NCBI RefSeq assembly: GCF_001884045.1
Contig: NZ_MACF01000078.1
Location: 1 to 64,000, forward strand
Source: Bacillus mobilis
GTDB taxonomy: Bacteria; Bacillota; Bacilli; Bacillales; Bacillaceae_G
Direction of reading: 5' to 3'
Length of the DNA: 64,000 nucleotides
Part shown: in pieces, positions 35,227 through 43,332 of the stretch
Numbering within the stretch: position 1 is the first letter of the stretch
Layout of the letters: each line of letters opens with the position of its first letter
The notes under the pieces: model-generated
The model's database searches: none
Told to the model about the DNA's origin: nothing
The model's input: only the letters and a program-made list of their open reading frames with translations
Translations under genes and position numbers: made by a program

Positions 35227-35574
35227 AATATTCTACCTCCTTTATATATTTGTATTATACCGCTAAATACTATAAATATATAACGACACTTGATAATACT
35301 TAATAAATTTAATAATATATAACTATATTTATTGTTTAATTGATTCCGTTTATTCCCACACCTTATTGTGTTGTGGTTGAGTTGTAGAAGCAAGTTGCGT
35401 CTTGTTTCACTTATGAAAGGGCTTCTTTGAGCCGATTAGTGTATATATAGCTTATTTTGCTATGCACATTTTTAATCGACTTGAAGAAGCCCTTTTTGTG
35501 TTGTTTTCAAGTCTGTTTGATTGTTAGAACCCATTATTACACTGGGCAAAATTATTATTTAGGGGGATTTATTT
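35227..35574 (+). promoter_or_regulatory. 348-bp gap with a long leader hairpin before the 35575 gene
   Basis: A long two-part hairpin at about 35416-35496 pairs AAAGGGCTTCTT with AAGAAGCCCTTT outside and TATAGC with GCTATG inside, and ends in a T run. It stands upstream of the AGGGGG ribosome site of the next gene, again placing a terminator in a leader. The remaining sequence is AT-rich divergent promoter space. Confidence 0.55.
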
Positions 35575-36126
35575 ATGAATATCAGTTATGAAGTATCTTT
35601 ATTTTGTTCTGCACATCCAGATGAACTTATTCCAAGTTTACGTGCATTACGAATGAGAGTTACAAAAGAAGGAGCATTTTGGGAACGAGATTGTTATCAG
35701 TTTTCCATTAAACCATCAAACTTGTCACAGCGAGCAGCAAAACAAGCAGGGGAAATCTATTTGTATCATGTTCATTTTAATGGATGTGTACGGGATTTCC
35801 TTTTTTTATTGGAAAGATGTTTTAGAGGAACGAGTTTTCGCTTTACTGCTATCCGTGGTTTTTTAAATGTAGAAGGGTATTCACTTAAGAAATGGAAACC
35901 AATTCTACGTAACCACCACATAAACTCTGCAGATGTAGATTGTATTTTCAAGAAAGATGATCTTGTAATGATTGTGCATCATCATGGAGGTTTAGAGGTG
36001 GTTAAGCGTGCGGAAAAAGGCGAACAATTAAAAAAAGTAAACTTCTTAGAGGTAGATAGCTGGTTACAAGCACTAAATCCGACAAAAGAGGATCTATTCT
36101 CTTTAACAGGTGTGAGTGTATCGTAA
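35575..36126 (+). CDS. protein of unknown function
   Basis: This 183-residue soluble protein has a compact alpha/beta look (ISYEVSLFCSAHPDELIP, GEIYLYHVHFNGCVRD). No motif ties it to a family that I know. It lies upstream of the LPD1 gene, separated by another leader-like hairpin at 36172-36220, so it belongs to the plasmid backbone region. Confidence 0.55.
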   Translation: MNISYEVSLFCSAHPDELIPSLRALRMRVTKEGAFWERDCYQFSIKPSNLSQRAAKQAGEIYLYHVHFNGCVRDFLFLLERCFRGTSFRFTAIRGFLNVEGYSLKKWKPILRNHHINSADVDCIFKKDDLVMIVHHHGGLEVVKRAEKGEQLKKVNFLEVDSWLQALNPTKEDLFSLTGVSVS

Positions 36127-36171
36127 TGAGTAATTTACATAACTATATGGAAGTGTACAGACAGAGGGAAT

Positions 36172-36220
36172 GACAGAAATCCGTAGTGCAAAATGACTAT
36201 GAATTTCTGTCTTTTATTTT
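36172..36220 (+). promoter_or_regulatory. intergenic hairpin before the LPD1 gene
   Basis: GACAGAAAT pairs with ATTTCTGTC, continued inward by GTAGT/ACTAT, with T-rich sequence after it. AGGAGG of the next gene lies 5 bases past the T tract. It can end the 35575 transcript or attenuate entry into the next genes. Confidence 0.6.
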
Positions 36221-36238
36221 ATTCAGGAGGATTTTAGT

Positions 36239-38014
36239 ATGAATTTATTTGAACTGTTTGGTTTAGAGGTTGGAGAAGACGTAATGGTACAAGATGTGAG
36301 AACAGATAAACAAGTTCGCAATCGATACAGTTATGATGTAGGTGAGAAATTAGTGGGAGCAAAGAAAGAGATACGAGCTTTAAAAGAATCATTTTTAGTA
36401 TCATTTTCTTTAGAAATTTTAGCTGAAATTGAAAAAGAATCTCCAGTAGAGGCGCTAAATGCATTGGATCGAAATACATTGATTCCATTCTCTTTTGAAC
36501 ATGAAAAAGAAAATGATGTCCCACCACGTGTTGCAAAGTTAAAGCAACTGCTAGTGGGCAGAATTAATAAGAAGCCAATTGTAGATACACCGACTGCAAG
36601 GAAACTATATGTTCAAGCATGTAGAAGAATATGGCATGATATACAGTCGGTACATACCTCAGAACAATGGGTAGATCTTGTGGTCTCTTATGGAATGGAA
36701 ATGAACAATAGTTGGTCTGCATTTAGAAAAAATAAGAATGTAACATTCACATTTAAAAGAATGGTAGAGGAATATTTTGATGAGTTTATTGATGCAGATG
36801 GTATGGAGTTATTAATATTAGGAAAGAAATTCATATCACTTTGCACAAATTCAAAAAGTATTAATTCTACGTATCTTCGTGTATCACATGAACTAACATG
36901 GAAGGATTTACTTACGAAAAAGGTTACGACTCGTAAGAAATCCGCAGCTGCTTGGAGTAGGAAACTGCCAGATACTCTGCAAAGAAAAGGACCAGAAGTA
37001 GAAATTGCTACCAAACCTGAAGACGTAGTTGCTATGTTTGGGTTGAAGGGGATGCAATTTGGTCATTATTGCACCGAACAATATGCAAAAGAACATATCG
37101 GGCATGTATCCGAAGCATTGCAGGATTTAGCTCGTATATTGGGAATTCCACCTGAGTATATAGGGTTAGGAGGACGCTTAGGACTTGCTATTGGTGCGAG
37201 AGGAAGCGGCAATGCATTAGCACATTATGAACCTTCTACCAAAGTCATTAATTTAACTCGTGATAATGGAGTCGGGGCATTGTGTCATGAATGGGGACAT
37301 GCATTGGATCATTTCTTATATGATTGTAGTCACGATTTTCAAAATGGTAGTCTTGCTTTCTTATCAAGCGGGAAGAGTATTGGGAATATCTTGCCTGCTA
37401 TTATCAAGGAAAAGATGCAAGCTGTGTTAGAGGCTTGTAAACAAGGAAAAGTTGCCAGAGTAATCAACGTGGAAAATGCCTACAGTAGAAAGTGGTATTT
37501 CTATGGTGGTGTTATCGATAGTTATGATGTGTTTAAAGGAAATCTTTCAAATATTTTAGAATCACATCATGCTAGTTTGTGTAGGAAGCTTGATACTTTA
37601 TCAGGAGCTACAAAAACGCGTATGGAGCGTAAAATTGAAAAAGAATTCGAGAAAACCGCACAAATGTTAGCTGCATATCATTATAAAAAAACTGGCGAAA
37701 AACTTGTTGAAATATCCTATCAAGTGAAAGGGTCTATATACTTTGATACAGCCATTAAGTTAGATAAGAAGAGAACCAAAAAGTATTGGTCTACAAATCA
37801 TGAGATGTTTGCTAGAGCATTTGAAGCATATGTAGAATCAGCTTTGCTAGATCAAGAACATAGAAACGATTATTTAGTTTGTGATACATATTCTTTTGTC
37901 TATCCGTTAGGAGAACAAAGAGAACATCTAAATAGAAGTATAAAGAGTTTAATGGAAGTAGCTGTTCCATATATAATAAATAGTATACAAGGAGTGGGAA
38001 ATGATGAATTATAA
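36239..38014 (+). CDS. LPD1-domain protein with HExxH-like zinc site
   Basis: This 591-residue protein has a C-terminal half that matches the large polyvalent protein associated domain LPD1: GLKGMQFGHYC, LGLAIGARGSG..., and a metallopeptidase-like HEWGHALDH near residue 350, with a later ARAFEAYVES helix. LPD proteins accompany primases and helicases on conjugative plasmids and phages and may protect incoming DNA. AGGAGG precedes the ATG. Its end overlaps the next gene by 14 bases. Confidence 0.8.
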   Translation: MNLFELFGLEVGEDVMVQDVRTDKQVRNRYSYDVGEKLVGAKKEIRALKESFLVSFSLEILAEIEKESPVEALNALDRNTLIPFSFEHEKENDVPPRVAKLKQLLVGRINKKPIVDTPTARKLYVQACRRIWHDIQSVHTSEQWVDLVVSYGMEMNNSWSAFRKNKNVTFTFKRMVEEYFDEFIDADGMELLILGKKFISLCTNSKSINSTYLRVSHELTWKDLLTKKVTTRKKSAAAWSRKLPDTLQRKGPEVEIATKPEDVVAMFGLKGMQFGHYCTEQYAKEHIGHVSEALQDLARILGIPPEYIGLGGRLGLAIGARGSGNALAHYEPSTKVINLTRDNGVGALCHEWGHALDHFLYDCSHDFQNGSLAFLSSGKSIGNILPAIIKEKMQAVLEACKQGKVARVINVENAYSRKWYFYGGVIDSYDVFKGNLSNILESHHASLCRKLDTLSGATKTRMERKIEKEFEKTAQMLAAYHYKKTGEKLVEISYQVKGSIYFDTAIKLDKKRTKKYWSTNHEMFARAFEAYVESALLDQEHRNDYLVCDTYSFVYPLGEQREHLNRSIKSLMEVAVPYIINSIQGVGNDEL

Positions 38015-39317
38015 CATACAAAAAGGACAATTTCGTTTAACAACTGCACATCCAAGAGGAAGTTGGTGGGAATTTTATCGTGTTCCATGCCCAATCTGTA
38101 ATGGTATTGGAAACTGTATGCTGCATGTTTCACAGGAGAAAGTAGCATGTACCCGTGTGGAAAGTAAGTGGGTATACGGTAAAAATTCAAGTAATCCAAG
38201 TTATATCCATTATCTAAATGGTAAGAAGCAATACCAATTACCAGAGGTAGATGTAGTAAAGGGGCATAGTAAGCGAAGTAAGGAAGAATTAGATGTATTT
38301 AATCGTAATTTAATCGGATTTTTGCCGTTAGAGGAGAAGCATCATATACATTTACTGCAAGATAGAAAAATGACTGAAGAAGAAGTACAGGTACGTCAAT
38401 ATCGTTCGTTTTTAAAGCAACAAATTGTGTTGGAAGATGATAATACGTACACAACTATTTGGGAAAAGTTATTTAAACAAATTGGCAAAAAAGATTGTTG
38501 GAAGGGAATACCTGGATTTTATGAAATGAAGAAAGGACAAACTTCTCTTCGTTTAATGGCAGGTTTTCCAGGAATTATGATTCCATTCCGAAACCAATAT
38601 AATCAAATTGTTGGTTGGCAAGTACGTGTAGATGAAGTAAAGAACTCTGTTCATGTGAAATCTGGGCCTACAGGTATACAAGCCGAACTAGTCCAACAGC
38701 CTAATGTTGTGAAAATAACGAAAAACGAGGATTGTATCTATGAAGGAAAACTAGAAATAGGGAAAAATAAAGAATTATTAATCGACGGGGAAAAGGTTGT
38801 TGTAAAGATACATAAAGGTCAAAAATACTTATGGATCTCTTCAGCAAATAAAAATGAAGGAACCGGTGCGGGAGGTAGTGAAAATCCACTTCCTGTACAT
38901 GTAGCGGTACCAAGCTCACATTTGAAACATTGGAAGTCTGGTATGCTGCACAAAACAAAATCAGTAATGATTACAGAAGGGCCGATGAAGGCGGATTTGA
39001 TTGCCGATTTACTTCCTCAAAGACTAAATAAAGAAGAAATAGCTAAAGTAGGGACAACAGTTCTTGCGATTCCAGGTGTAAATGCATGGAGAATCGTTAT
39101 GCCAGTATTAAAAGATATGGGAGTAGAAAATGTATACTTAGCATTTGATGCTGACTTAGTAGAGAATGAAAAAGTAAGAGCTGCCTTAATTGCTTTTGCG
39201 ACAGAGTTAAAGAAAGAGGGCTATAACGTAATTATTGCGGCATGGAACCCAGCACAAGGGAAAGGTCTGGATGATGCAATGCAAGCTGCTTTCAAACCAG
39301 TTTTTCGCACAATATAA
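38001..39317 (+). CDS. Toprim/DUF3854-type primase-like protein
   Basis: This 438-residue protein starts with a zinc-finger-like set (Cys30, Cys33, Cys39, Cys50: CPICNGIGNC). It has a Toprim-like C-terminal part: ITEGPMKADLI with the Glu of the EGxxKA motif, and YLAFDADLVEN with the DxD. It is probably a plasmid primase or a primase-derived protein for lead-strand synthesis after transfer. The start lies within the end of the LPD1 gene with GGAGTGGG upstream, so the two are translationally coupled. Confidence 0.75.
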   Translation: MMNYNIQKGQFRLTTAHPRGSWWEFYRVPCPICNGIGNCMLHVSQEKVACTRVESKWVYGKNSSNPSYIHYLNGKKQYQLPEVDVVKGHSKRSKEELDVFNRNLIGFLPLEEKHHIHLLQDRKMTEEEVQVRQYRSFLKQQIVLEDDNTYTTIWEKLFKQIGKKDCWKGIPGFYEMKKGQTSLRLMAGFPGIMIPFRNQYNQIVGWQVRVDEVKNSVHVKSGPTGIQAELVQQPNVVKITKNEDCIYEGKLEIGKNKELLIDGEKVVVKIHKGQKYLWISSANKNEGTGAGGSENPLPVHVAVPSSHLKHWKSGMLHKTKSVMITEGPMKADLIADLLPQRLNKEEIAKVGTTVLAIPGVNAWRIVMPVLKDMGVENVYLAFDADLVENEKVRAALIAFATELKKEGYNVIIAAWNPAQGKGLDDAMQAAFKPVFRTI

Positions 39318-39335
39318 AAAATCATAATGTGTAAT

Positions 39336-39415
39336 TACAACAAAGTCGTGGATTATACAAGAAAGTTGTTTATTCTACAACAAAGTTATACATGATACAT
39401 GAAAGATGTAGACTT
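39336..39415. repeat. four 20-bp tandem repeats with internal dyad
   Basis: TACAACAAAGTCGT (39336), TACAAGAAAGTTGT (39356), TACAACAAAGTTAT (39376) and TACATGAAAGATGT (39396) repeat at exactly 20-bp steps. Each contains a dyad of type ACAAC-AAA-GTTGT. The 20-bp phase puts all sites on nearly one face of the helix. This suggests cooperative binding of a dimeric protein, such as an operator array, centromere or transfer-origin element. Confidence 0.75.
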
Positions 39416-39439
39416 AAAATATTATTAGATTATATGAGG

Positions 39440-39473
39440 AAAAGCATGACAATTGTACGTCATGCTTTTTTTT
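39440..39473 (+). terminator. intrinsic terminator after the LPD1/primase operon
   Basis: AAAGCATGAC pairs with GTCATGCTTT, then a T run. The rest of the gap to 39679 holds a TTGACA at 39535 but no gene. Confidence 0.85.
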
Positions 39474-39679
39474 ATAGGTCAAAAAAGGAATTTTAGGAGG
39501 TTTTAAAGAATTAATAATGGTTAGGATTCTGTATTGACAAAATTATTGTTTTTATTGAGGTATATATTAAATAGAAATTTGAAGAATTATACTAATTATT
39601 AATTTAAGAAGTCGGTTTTACATACATGCATATATATATCTAACTTTTTAGTTAAGACATAATAAAGGGAGCTATAGTA

Positions 39680-40129
39680 ATGCCAAAAAAATTTATAATT
39701 TCTAAACAAAGCGACATGGCTGGATTTTCATCTTTTAAGTGCTCATTTTGTGGAGAAGAATTTAAATTAAGAGCCGATGAAGTACAAGAAGATGATGTTA
39801 TGGAGTTATTTTGTCCTAGTTGTGGTATTCCTTGTCCAGTTTCTACATACTACACTGAGGATATTAAGGAAAATGCTATGATATTAGCAGAGAATGAAAT
39901 GGCAAAAGCGGTAAATGATCTATTTAAAGGATTAGAAAAGTCTTTGAAAAGAAGTAAGGGCATGAAATTTAAAGCTGGGAAACTTATGACAACAAAACAA
40001 CCAAGAGTATTATATGAAAAAGATGATTTAGATGAAGTGATGTTTTTATGTTGTGATAGAAAAGCTAAATTAACTATATTAACTAAAGCAGGTCATTCTC
40101 CATTTTGTCCATACTGTGGGGTGAATTAG
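39680..40129 (+). CDS. double zinc-ribbon protein of unknown function
   Basis: This 149-residue protein has two cysteine sets: Cys21/Cys24 with Cys45/Cys48 (CSFC, CPSC), and Cys124/Cys125 with Cys143/Cys146 (CC, CPYC). Helical sequence lies between them. It probably binds zinc and perhaps nucleic acid or a protein partner. GGGAG precedes the ATG. The next gene starts directly after its stop codon, so the two form a coupled pair. Confidence 0.6.
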   Translation: MPKKFIISKQSDMAGFSSFKCSFCGEEFKLRADEVQEDDVMELFCPSCGIPCPVSTYYTEDIKENAMILAENEMAKAVNDLFKGLEKSLKRSKGMKFKAGKLMTTKQPRVLYEKDDLDEVMFLCCDRKAKLTILTKAGHSPFCPYCGVN

Positions 40130-40957
40130 TTGGAAGCTTCAGTTCTTATTCCTATTAAAAAATTTAAAATTCTCTCTAAAAATTTTAGGAGAGTCTCTGG
40201 AGATTTGTTGAATTCAAGTGATATACATGAGACCATGAGATTGGCTAAAAAGTTTGTTACATATATTGAAAGTGAACCTATTATTTATGACTTTATACGT
40301 AAATGTCATACACAAGACTATAATTTAGAGGAAATGATAGGACTAAAGACATATGGTTCAAAGTATGATATTCCTATTGATAATAATGAAGAAATCAGCT
40401 TTATTTATCAACTTTTAAAATATGCAACAGTGCACTTAAATGATTATCATGAATTAACATTTGGATATGCTTTCTATAAAGGAGCAAAATTTTCAGATCA
40501 AGTACGAGAATTTAATTATCAAGTTGTAAGACTTTTAGTAAATCATATTACAGATTATTTAGAGGAGATGGCAATTGAATTGGGAATTGATGAAAAACCG
40601 AATGCAAAAGTATTAATTCAAGGTAATGTAGGACAATTTAATTATGCAGAACAAGGGAATATTGAAGCTAATCAAATAAATAACCAAGATGAGGGGAAGG
40701 AGCTTAAAAAAATAGCTCAAGAACTAATGGAACTCCTAAGAGGGGCATCTATGGAAAATAAAGATGTTCAAGAAGATGCTATAGATTTTGTTGGAGAGGT
40801 AGTACAAAATATCGAGGAAGGTCATGAACCGAAGCCGTCTCTTCTTAGAAGAACAACAAATGCTTTGACGGAAATTAATTCAACGGTGGAAGGGGGATCT
40901 CAACTTGCTATTAAGATTGGTCAATTTGTAAATCTAGTGAGCAGTTGGATTTCTTAA
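40130..40957 (+). CDS. partner protein with amphipathic QGN-type linker, unknown function
   Basis: This 275-residue protein starts at TTG 40130, using GGGGTGA inside the previous gene. Residues 1-160 are alpha-helical. A segment of type IQGNVGQFNYAEQGNIEANQI (about 166-186), a beta-like repeat seen in several signalling and defence-associated proteins, separates it from a C-terminal helical part (ALTEINSTVEGGSQLAIKIGQF). I do not recognise the family. Tight coupling to the zinc-ribbon gene suggests a two-component system, possibly defence. Confidence 0.5.
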   Translation: MEASVLIPIKKFKILSKNFRRVSGDLLNSSDIHETMRLAKKFVTYIESEPIIYDFIRKCHTQDYNLEEMIGLKTYGSKYDIPIDNNEEISFIYQLLKYATVHLNDYHELTFGYAFYKGAKFSDQVREFNYQVVRLLVNHITDYLEEMAIELGIDEKPNAKVLIQGNVGQFNYAEQGNIEANQINNQDEGKELKKIAQELMELLRGASMENKDVQEDAIDFVGEVVQNIEEGHEPKPSLLRRTTNALTEINSTVEGGSQLAIKIGQFVNLVSSWIS

Positions 40958-40982
40958 AAAGTCAGTGGTTTACGTTAATATT

Positions 40983-41022
40983 AAAAAGACATTTACGGAT
41001 GATATTAGTAAATGTCTTTTTA
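40983..41022 (+). terminator. intrinsic terminator after the two-gene cassette
   Basis: AAAAAGACATTTAC pairs with GTAAATGTCTTTTT, followed by T residues. Confidence 0.85.
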
Positions 41023-41029
41023 ATTAATA

Positions 41030-41085
41030 ATTACTTTTGCAACTAATAAATCAATTTTTTTTGATTTATTAGTTGCAAAAGTAAT
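41030..41085. promoter_or_regulatory. 25-bp perfect palindrome embedding an ArsR-type operator
   Basis: Arms 41030-41054 and 41061-41085 are perfect complements around six T residues. The centre reads ATCAATTTTTTTTGAT, the usual ArsR site shape. The right arm supplies the -35 TTGCAA (41073-41078) of a promoter whose -10 is TATATT (41096-41101). It could be operator, terminator or both. Confidence 0.75.
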
Positions 41086-41107
41086 GAAAGGCATATATAT
41101 TATAAAT

Positions 41108-41124
41108 ATCAAAAAAAATTGATG
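41108..41124 (+). promoter_or_regulatory. ArsR operator between promoter and arsR
   Basis: ATCAAAAAAAATTGAT repeats the centre of the palindrome at 41030-41085, just after the -10 and before the ribosome site GAAAGG of arsR. Autoregulation follows. Confidence 0.75.
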
Positions 41125-41137
41125 AAAGGAAATTACC

Positions 41138-41458
41138 ATGAAAGAAATAAAATTATACAATCAATCAACTCCTCAATCCTTTGAAAAATATGAAAAAAAG
41201 TTCAAAGCATTGGCAGATCAAAAAAGGTTACACATCTTGTATGAATTGTGCCAACGTGGAGAAACTTGTGTATGCGATTTAACGGGTGTTCTTGAATTAC
41301 CACAATCAAAACTTTCGTATCATTTAAAACTTTTACTTGATGCAAATCTTATTACAAAAGAAACAAAAGGGACATGGAGTTACTATAACATTAATAAAGA
41401 AGAAGTAGATGCACTATTATCTGAGCAATTATGCTGTATATTTCGTCCTATGTCATAA
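41138..41458 (+). CDS. arsR: ArsR/SmtB arsenic-responsive repressor (locus 1)
   Basis: This 106-residue winged-helix repressor has the As(III)-binding ETCVCDL motif, a recognition helix LPQSKLSYHLKLL and the wing TKGTWSYYNI. It should leave its operators when arsenite binds. Operators of identical design flank the gene (41047-41068, 41108-41124 and two more before the next gene). Confidence 0.95.
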   Translation: MKEIKLYNQSTPQSFEKYEKKFKALADQKRLHILYELCQRGETCVCDLTGVLELPQSKLSYHLKLLLDANLITKETKGTWSYYNINKEEVDALLSEQLCCIFRPMS

Positions 41459-41494
41459 TTTTGGTTGGGGCGAAATAGCATTTTAATATATTAT

Positions 41495-41585
41495 TAATCA
41501 ATTTTTTTTGATCAATACAGCTTTTTATAAATGATTAAACTCGAATAATCATTCTGGTATTTAAATCAACTTTTTTTGATTTAAA
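41495..41585 (+). promoter_or_regulatory. two more ArsR boxes before the flavoprotein gene
   Basis: ATCAATTTTTTTTGATCAAT near 41498 and AATCAACTTTTTTTGATTT near 41565 repeat the ArsR site, indicating a second ArsR-controlled promoter between arsR and the 41641 gene. Confidence 0.7.
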
Positions 41586-41640
41586 TAATTAAATTTATAT
41601 TTTACACTTACAAATTTAAAGAAAATTAGGAGGTTTTTTT

Positions 41641-43026
41641 ATGAAACCTATTCAACTTTCATTCAAAGTACAAGATTGTTGTGGAACAGACAATCAAACA
41701 TTACAAAGCAATATCGATATGCAAGGATTAAAACAGTTACCAGTTGCCATTATTGGGGGAGGTCCTGTAGGTTTAGCTGCAGCTGCACATTTAGCAAAAC
41801 ATGGTGAATCATTTATCTTATTAGAAGCTGGGGCAAATATAGGTTCAAACATCCTTACATGGGGCCATGTGCGGTTATTCTCACCTTGGCAATATAACAT
41901 AGATAAAGCAGCTCTAGCTCTTCTTGAACAACATGGCTGGGAATCACCAGACATAAAAGCATTACCAACAGGAAGAGAAATTGTAGAACAATACTTACAA
42001 CCGCTTGCGAATCTTCCGGAAATTAAACCATTTATCCATTTGAATACTAAAGTACTATCTATAGGTAAGAAGGATACAGATAAAATGAAAACAACGAATC
42101 GTGAAAAAATGCCATTTATGATCTATACAGAAAAAGAAGGTGTACTTCAAGTTTATGAAGCTAGAGCGATATTAGATGCTTCCGGTACGTGGGGAAATCC
42201 AAATCCGGCAAATTCTAATGGTATCTGGTTGAAAGAAGAGCAATCCCTTAACGAGCATATTTTTTATGGTATTCCAGATATATTAGGAAACGAACAAAAG
42301 CGATATGCCAATAAGCATGTAGCTGTCGTTGGAAGTGGTCATTCTGCAATCAATGCTTTATTGGAGTTGGCAAAATTAAAGGAGTCCTATCCAGGGACTA
42401 AGATTGTATGGATTATGAGAAAGCAACGTGTGGAAGAAGCATACGGGGGAGAGGAAAAAGATGCTCTTGAAGCGCGCGGAACCTTAGGTAGCCACATTCA
42501 TCAATTGGTTGATGAAGGAATCGTGGAAGTAATGACACCATATAAAATTCAATACGTAGTTAGTACAAAAAATGGAATGGACATTGTAGGTCATCAAGAT
42601 GAGAAAGAAATAAAAATTACTGATATCCAAGAGATGATTGTAAATACAGGGAATCGTCCTAATTTATCTATGATAAGTGAAATACGTACTTCTATTGATA
42701 CTGCTACTGAAAGTGTAGGGGCTTTAGCACCACTAATCGATCCTAACCTTCATAGTTGTGGCACTGTTCGCCCCCATGGTGAAAAAGAGCTTCGACACCC
42801 AGAGAAAGGTTTCTATATTGTAGGTTCAAAAAGTTATGGAAGAGCGCCTACTTTCCTTATGGCGACAGGATATGAACAAGTTAGATCTATAGTTGCTTAC
42901 CTTACTGGTGATTATGAGGCAGCTGAAAAAGTAGAACTTGATTTGCCAGAGACTGGTGTTTGTAGTGTGAATGTAAAGCCTAATAAAGTAGATGATTCAT
43001 GTTGTGGTACAGAATCTTGTTGTTAA
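41641..43026 (+). CDS. ars-linked FAD/NAD(P) oxidoreductase with terminal Cys-Cys motifs
   Basis: This 461-residue flavoprotein has FAD motif AIIGGGPVGLAAAAHLAKHG (about 36-55), NAD(P) motif AVVGSGHSAINALLEL and the MATGYEQ-type C-terminal loop. It begins with QDCCGT and ends DDSCCGTESCC, vicinal cysteine pairs that can bind arsenite or pass electrons. It resembles monooxygenase-like proteins in ars operons. The substrate is unknown; an organoarsenical or thiol-arsenic compound is an inference. AGGAGG precedes the ATG. Expression is probably arsenic-induced through the flanking ArsR boxes. Confidence 0.8.
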   Translation: MKPIQLSFKVQDCCGTDNQTLQSNIDMQGLKQLPVAIIGGGPVGLAAAAHLAKHGESFILLEAGANIGSNILTWGHVRLFSPWQYNIDKAALALLEQHGWESPDIKALPTGREIVEQYLQPLANLPEIKPFIHLNTKVLSIGKKDTDKMKTTNREKMPFMIYTEKEGVLQVYEARAILDASGTWGNPNPANSNGIWLKEEQSLNEHIFYGIPDILGNEQKRYANKHVAVVGSGHSAINALLELAKLKESYPGTKIVWIMRKQRVEEAYGGEEKDALEARGTLGSHIHQLVDEGIVEVMTPYKIQYVVSTKNGMDIVGHQDEKEIKITDIQEMIVNTGNRPNLSMISEIRTSIDTATESVGALAPLIDPNLHSCGTVRPHGEKELRHPEKGFYIVGSKSYGRAPTFLMATGYEQVRSIVAYLTGDYEAAEKVELDLPETGVCSVNVKPNKVDDSCCGTESCC

Positions 43027-43105
43027 GGAGACTGACTGTAAGGAGTAGTAATTTATATTACGCCTCCTTACAGAAGAATTAAGTTTGAAAGGAGAACACA
43101 ATGAA

Positions 43106-43309
43106 ATGGTTATTAATCATGCGGGTAATTTAAAGAAAGACTATTTTGTATCCTATATAAGATTAATAATGAATGCCCACCAATGTAATGTTGAAAATGC
43201 AAAGGATTATGTTTTTCAAAGTATGTTCAGACTCGAAAAAAACAGTTTAGGAAAGAAAACTTATCAGAGTTTCCTTGAAGCGTATCGAGAATTAAAAGAA
43301 TCTAATTAA
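43106..43309 (+). CDS. small conserved-looking ars-locus protein of unknown function
   Basis: This 67-residue helical protein (VSYIRLIMNAHQCNVENAKD, SFLEAYRELKES) starts at ATG 43106, with AAAGGAG about 11 bases upstream. It lies between the two flavoprotein genes of the ars locus. No motif shows its function. Confidence 0.55.
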   Translation: MVINHAGNLKKDYFVSYIRLIMNAHQCNVENAKDYVFQSMFRLEKNSLGKKTYQSFLEAYRELKESN

Positions 43310-43332
43310 ATAAGTAAATCAAAGGTGGGATA

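Noticed and set aside
39336-39415. 20-bp repeats as a short CRISPR array
   Set aside because: The unit is 20 bp with imperfect copies and no room for spacers; no cas gene is near.
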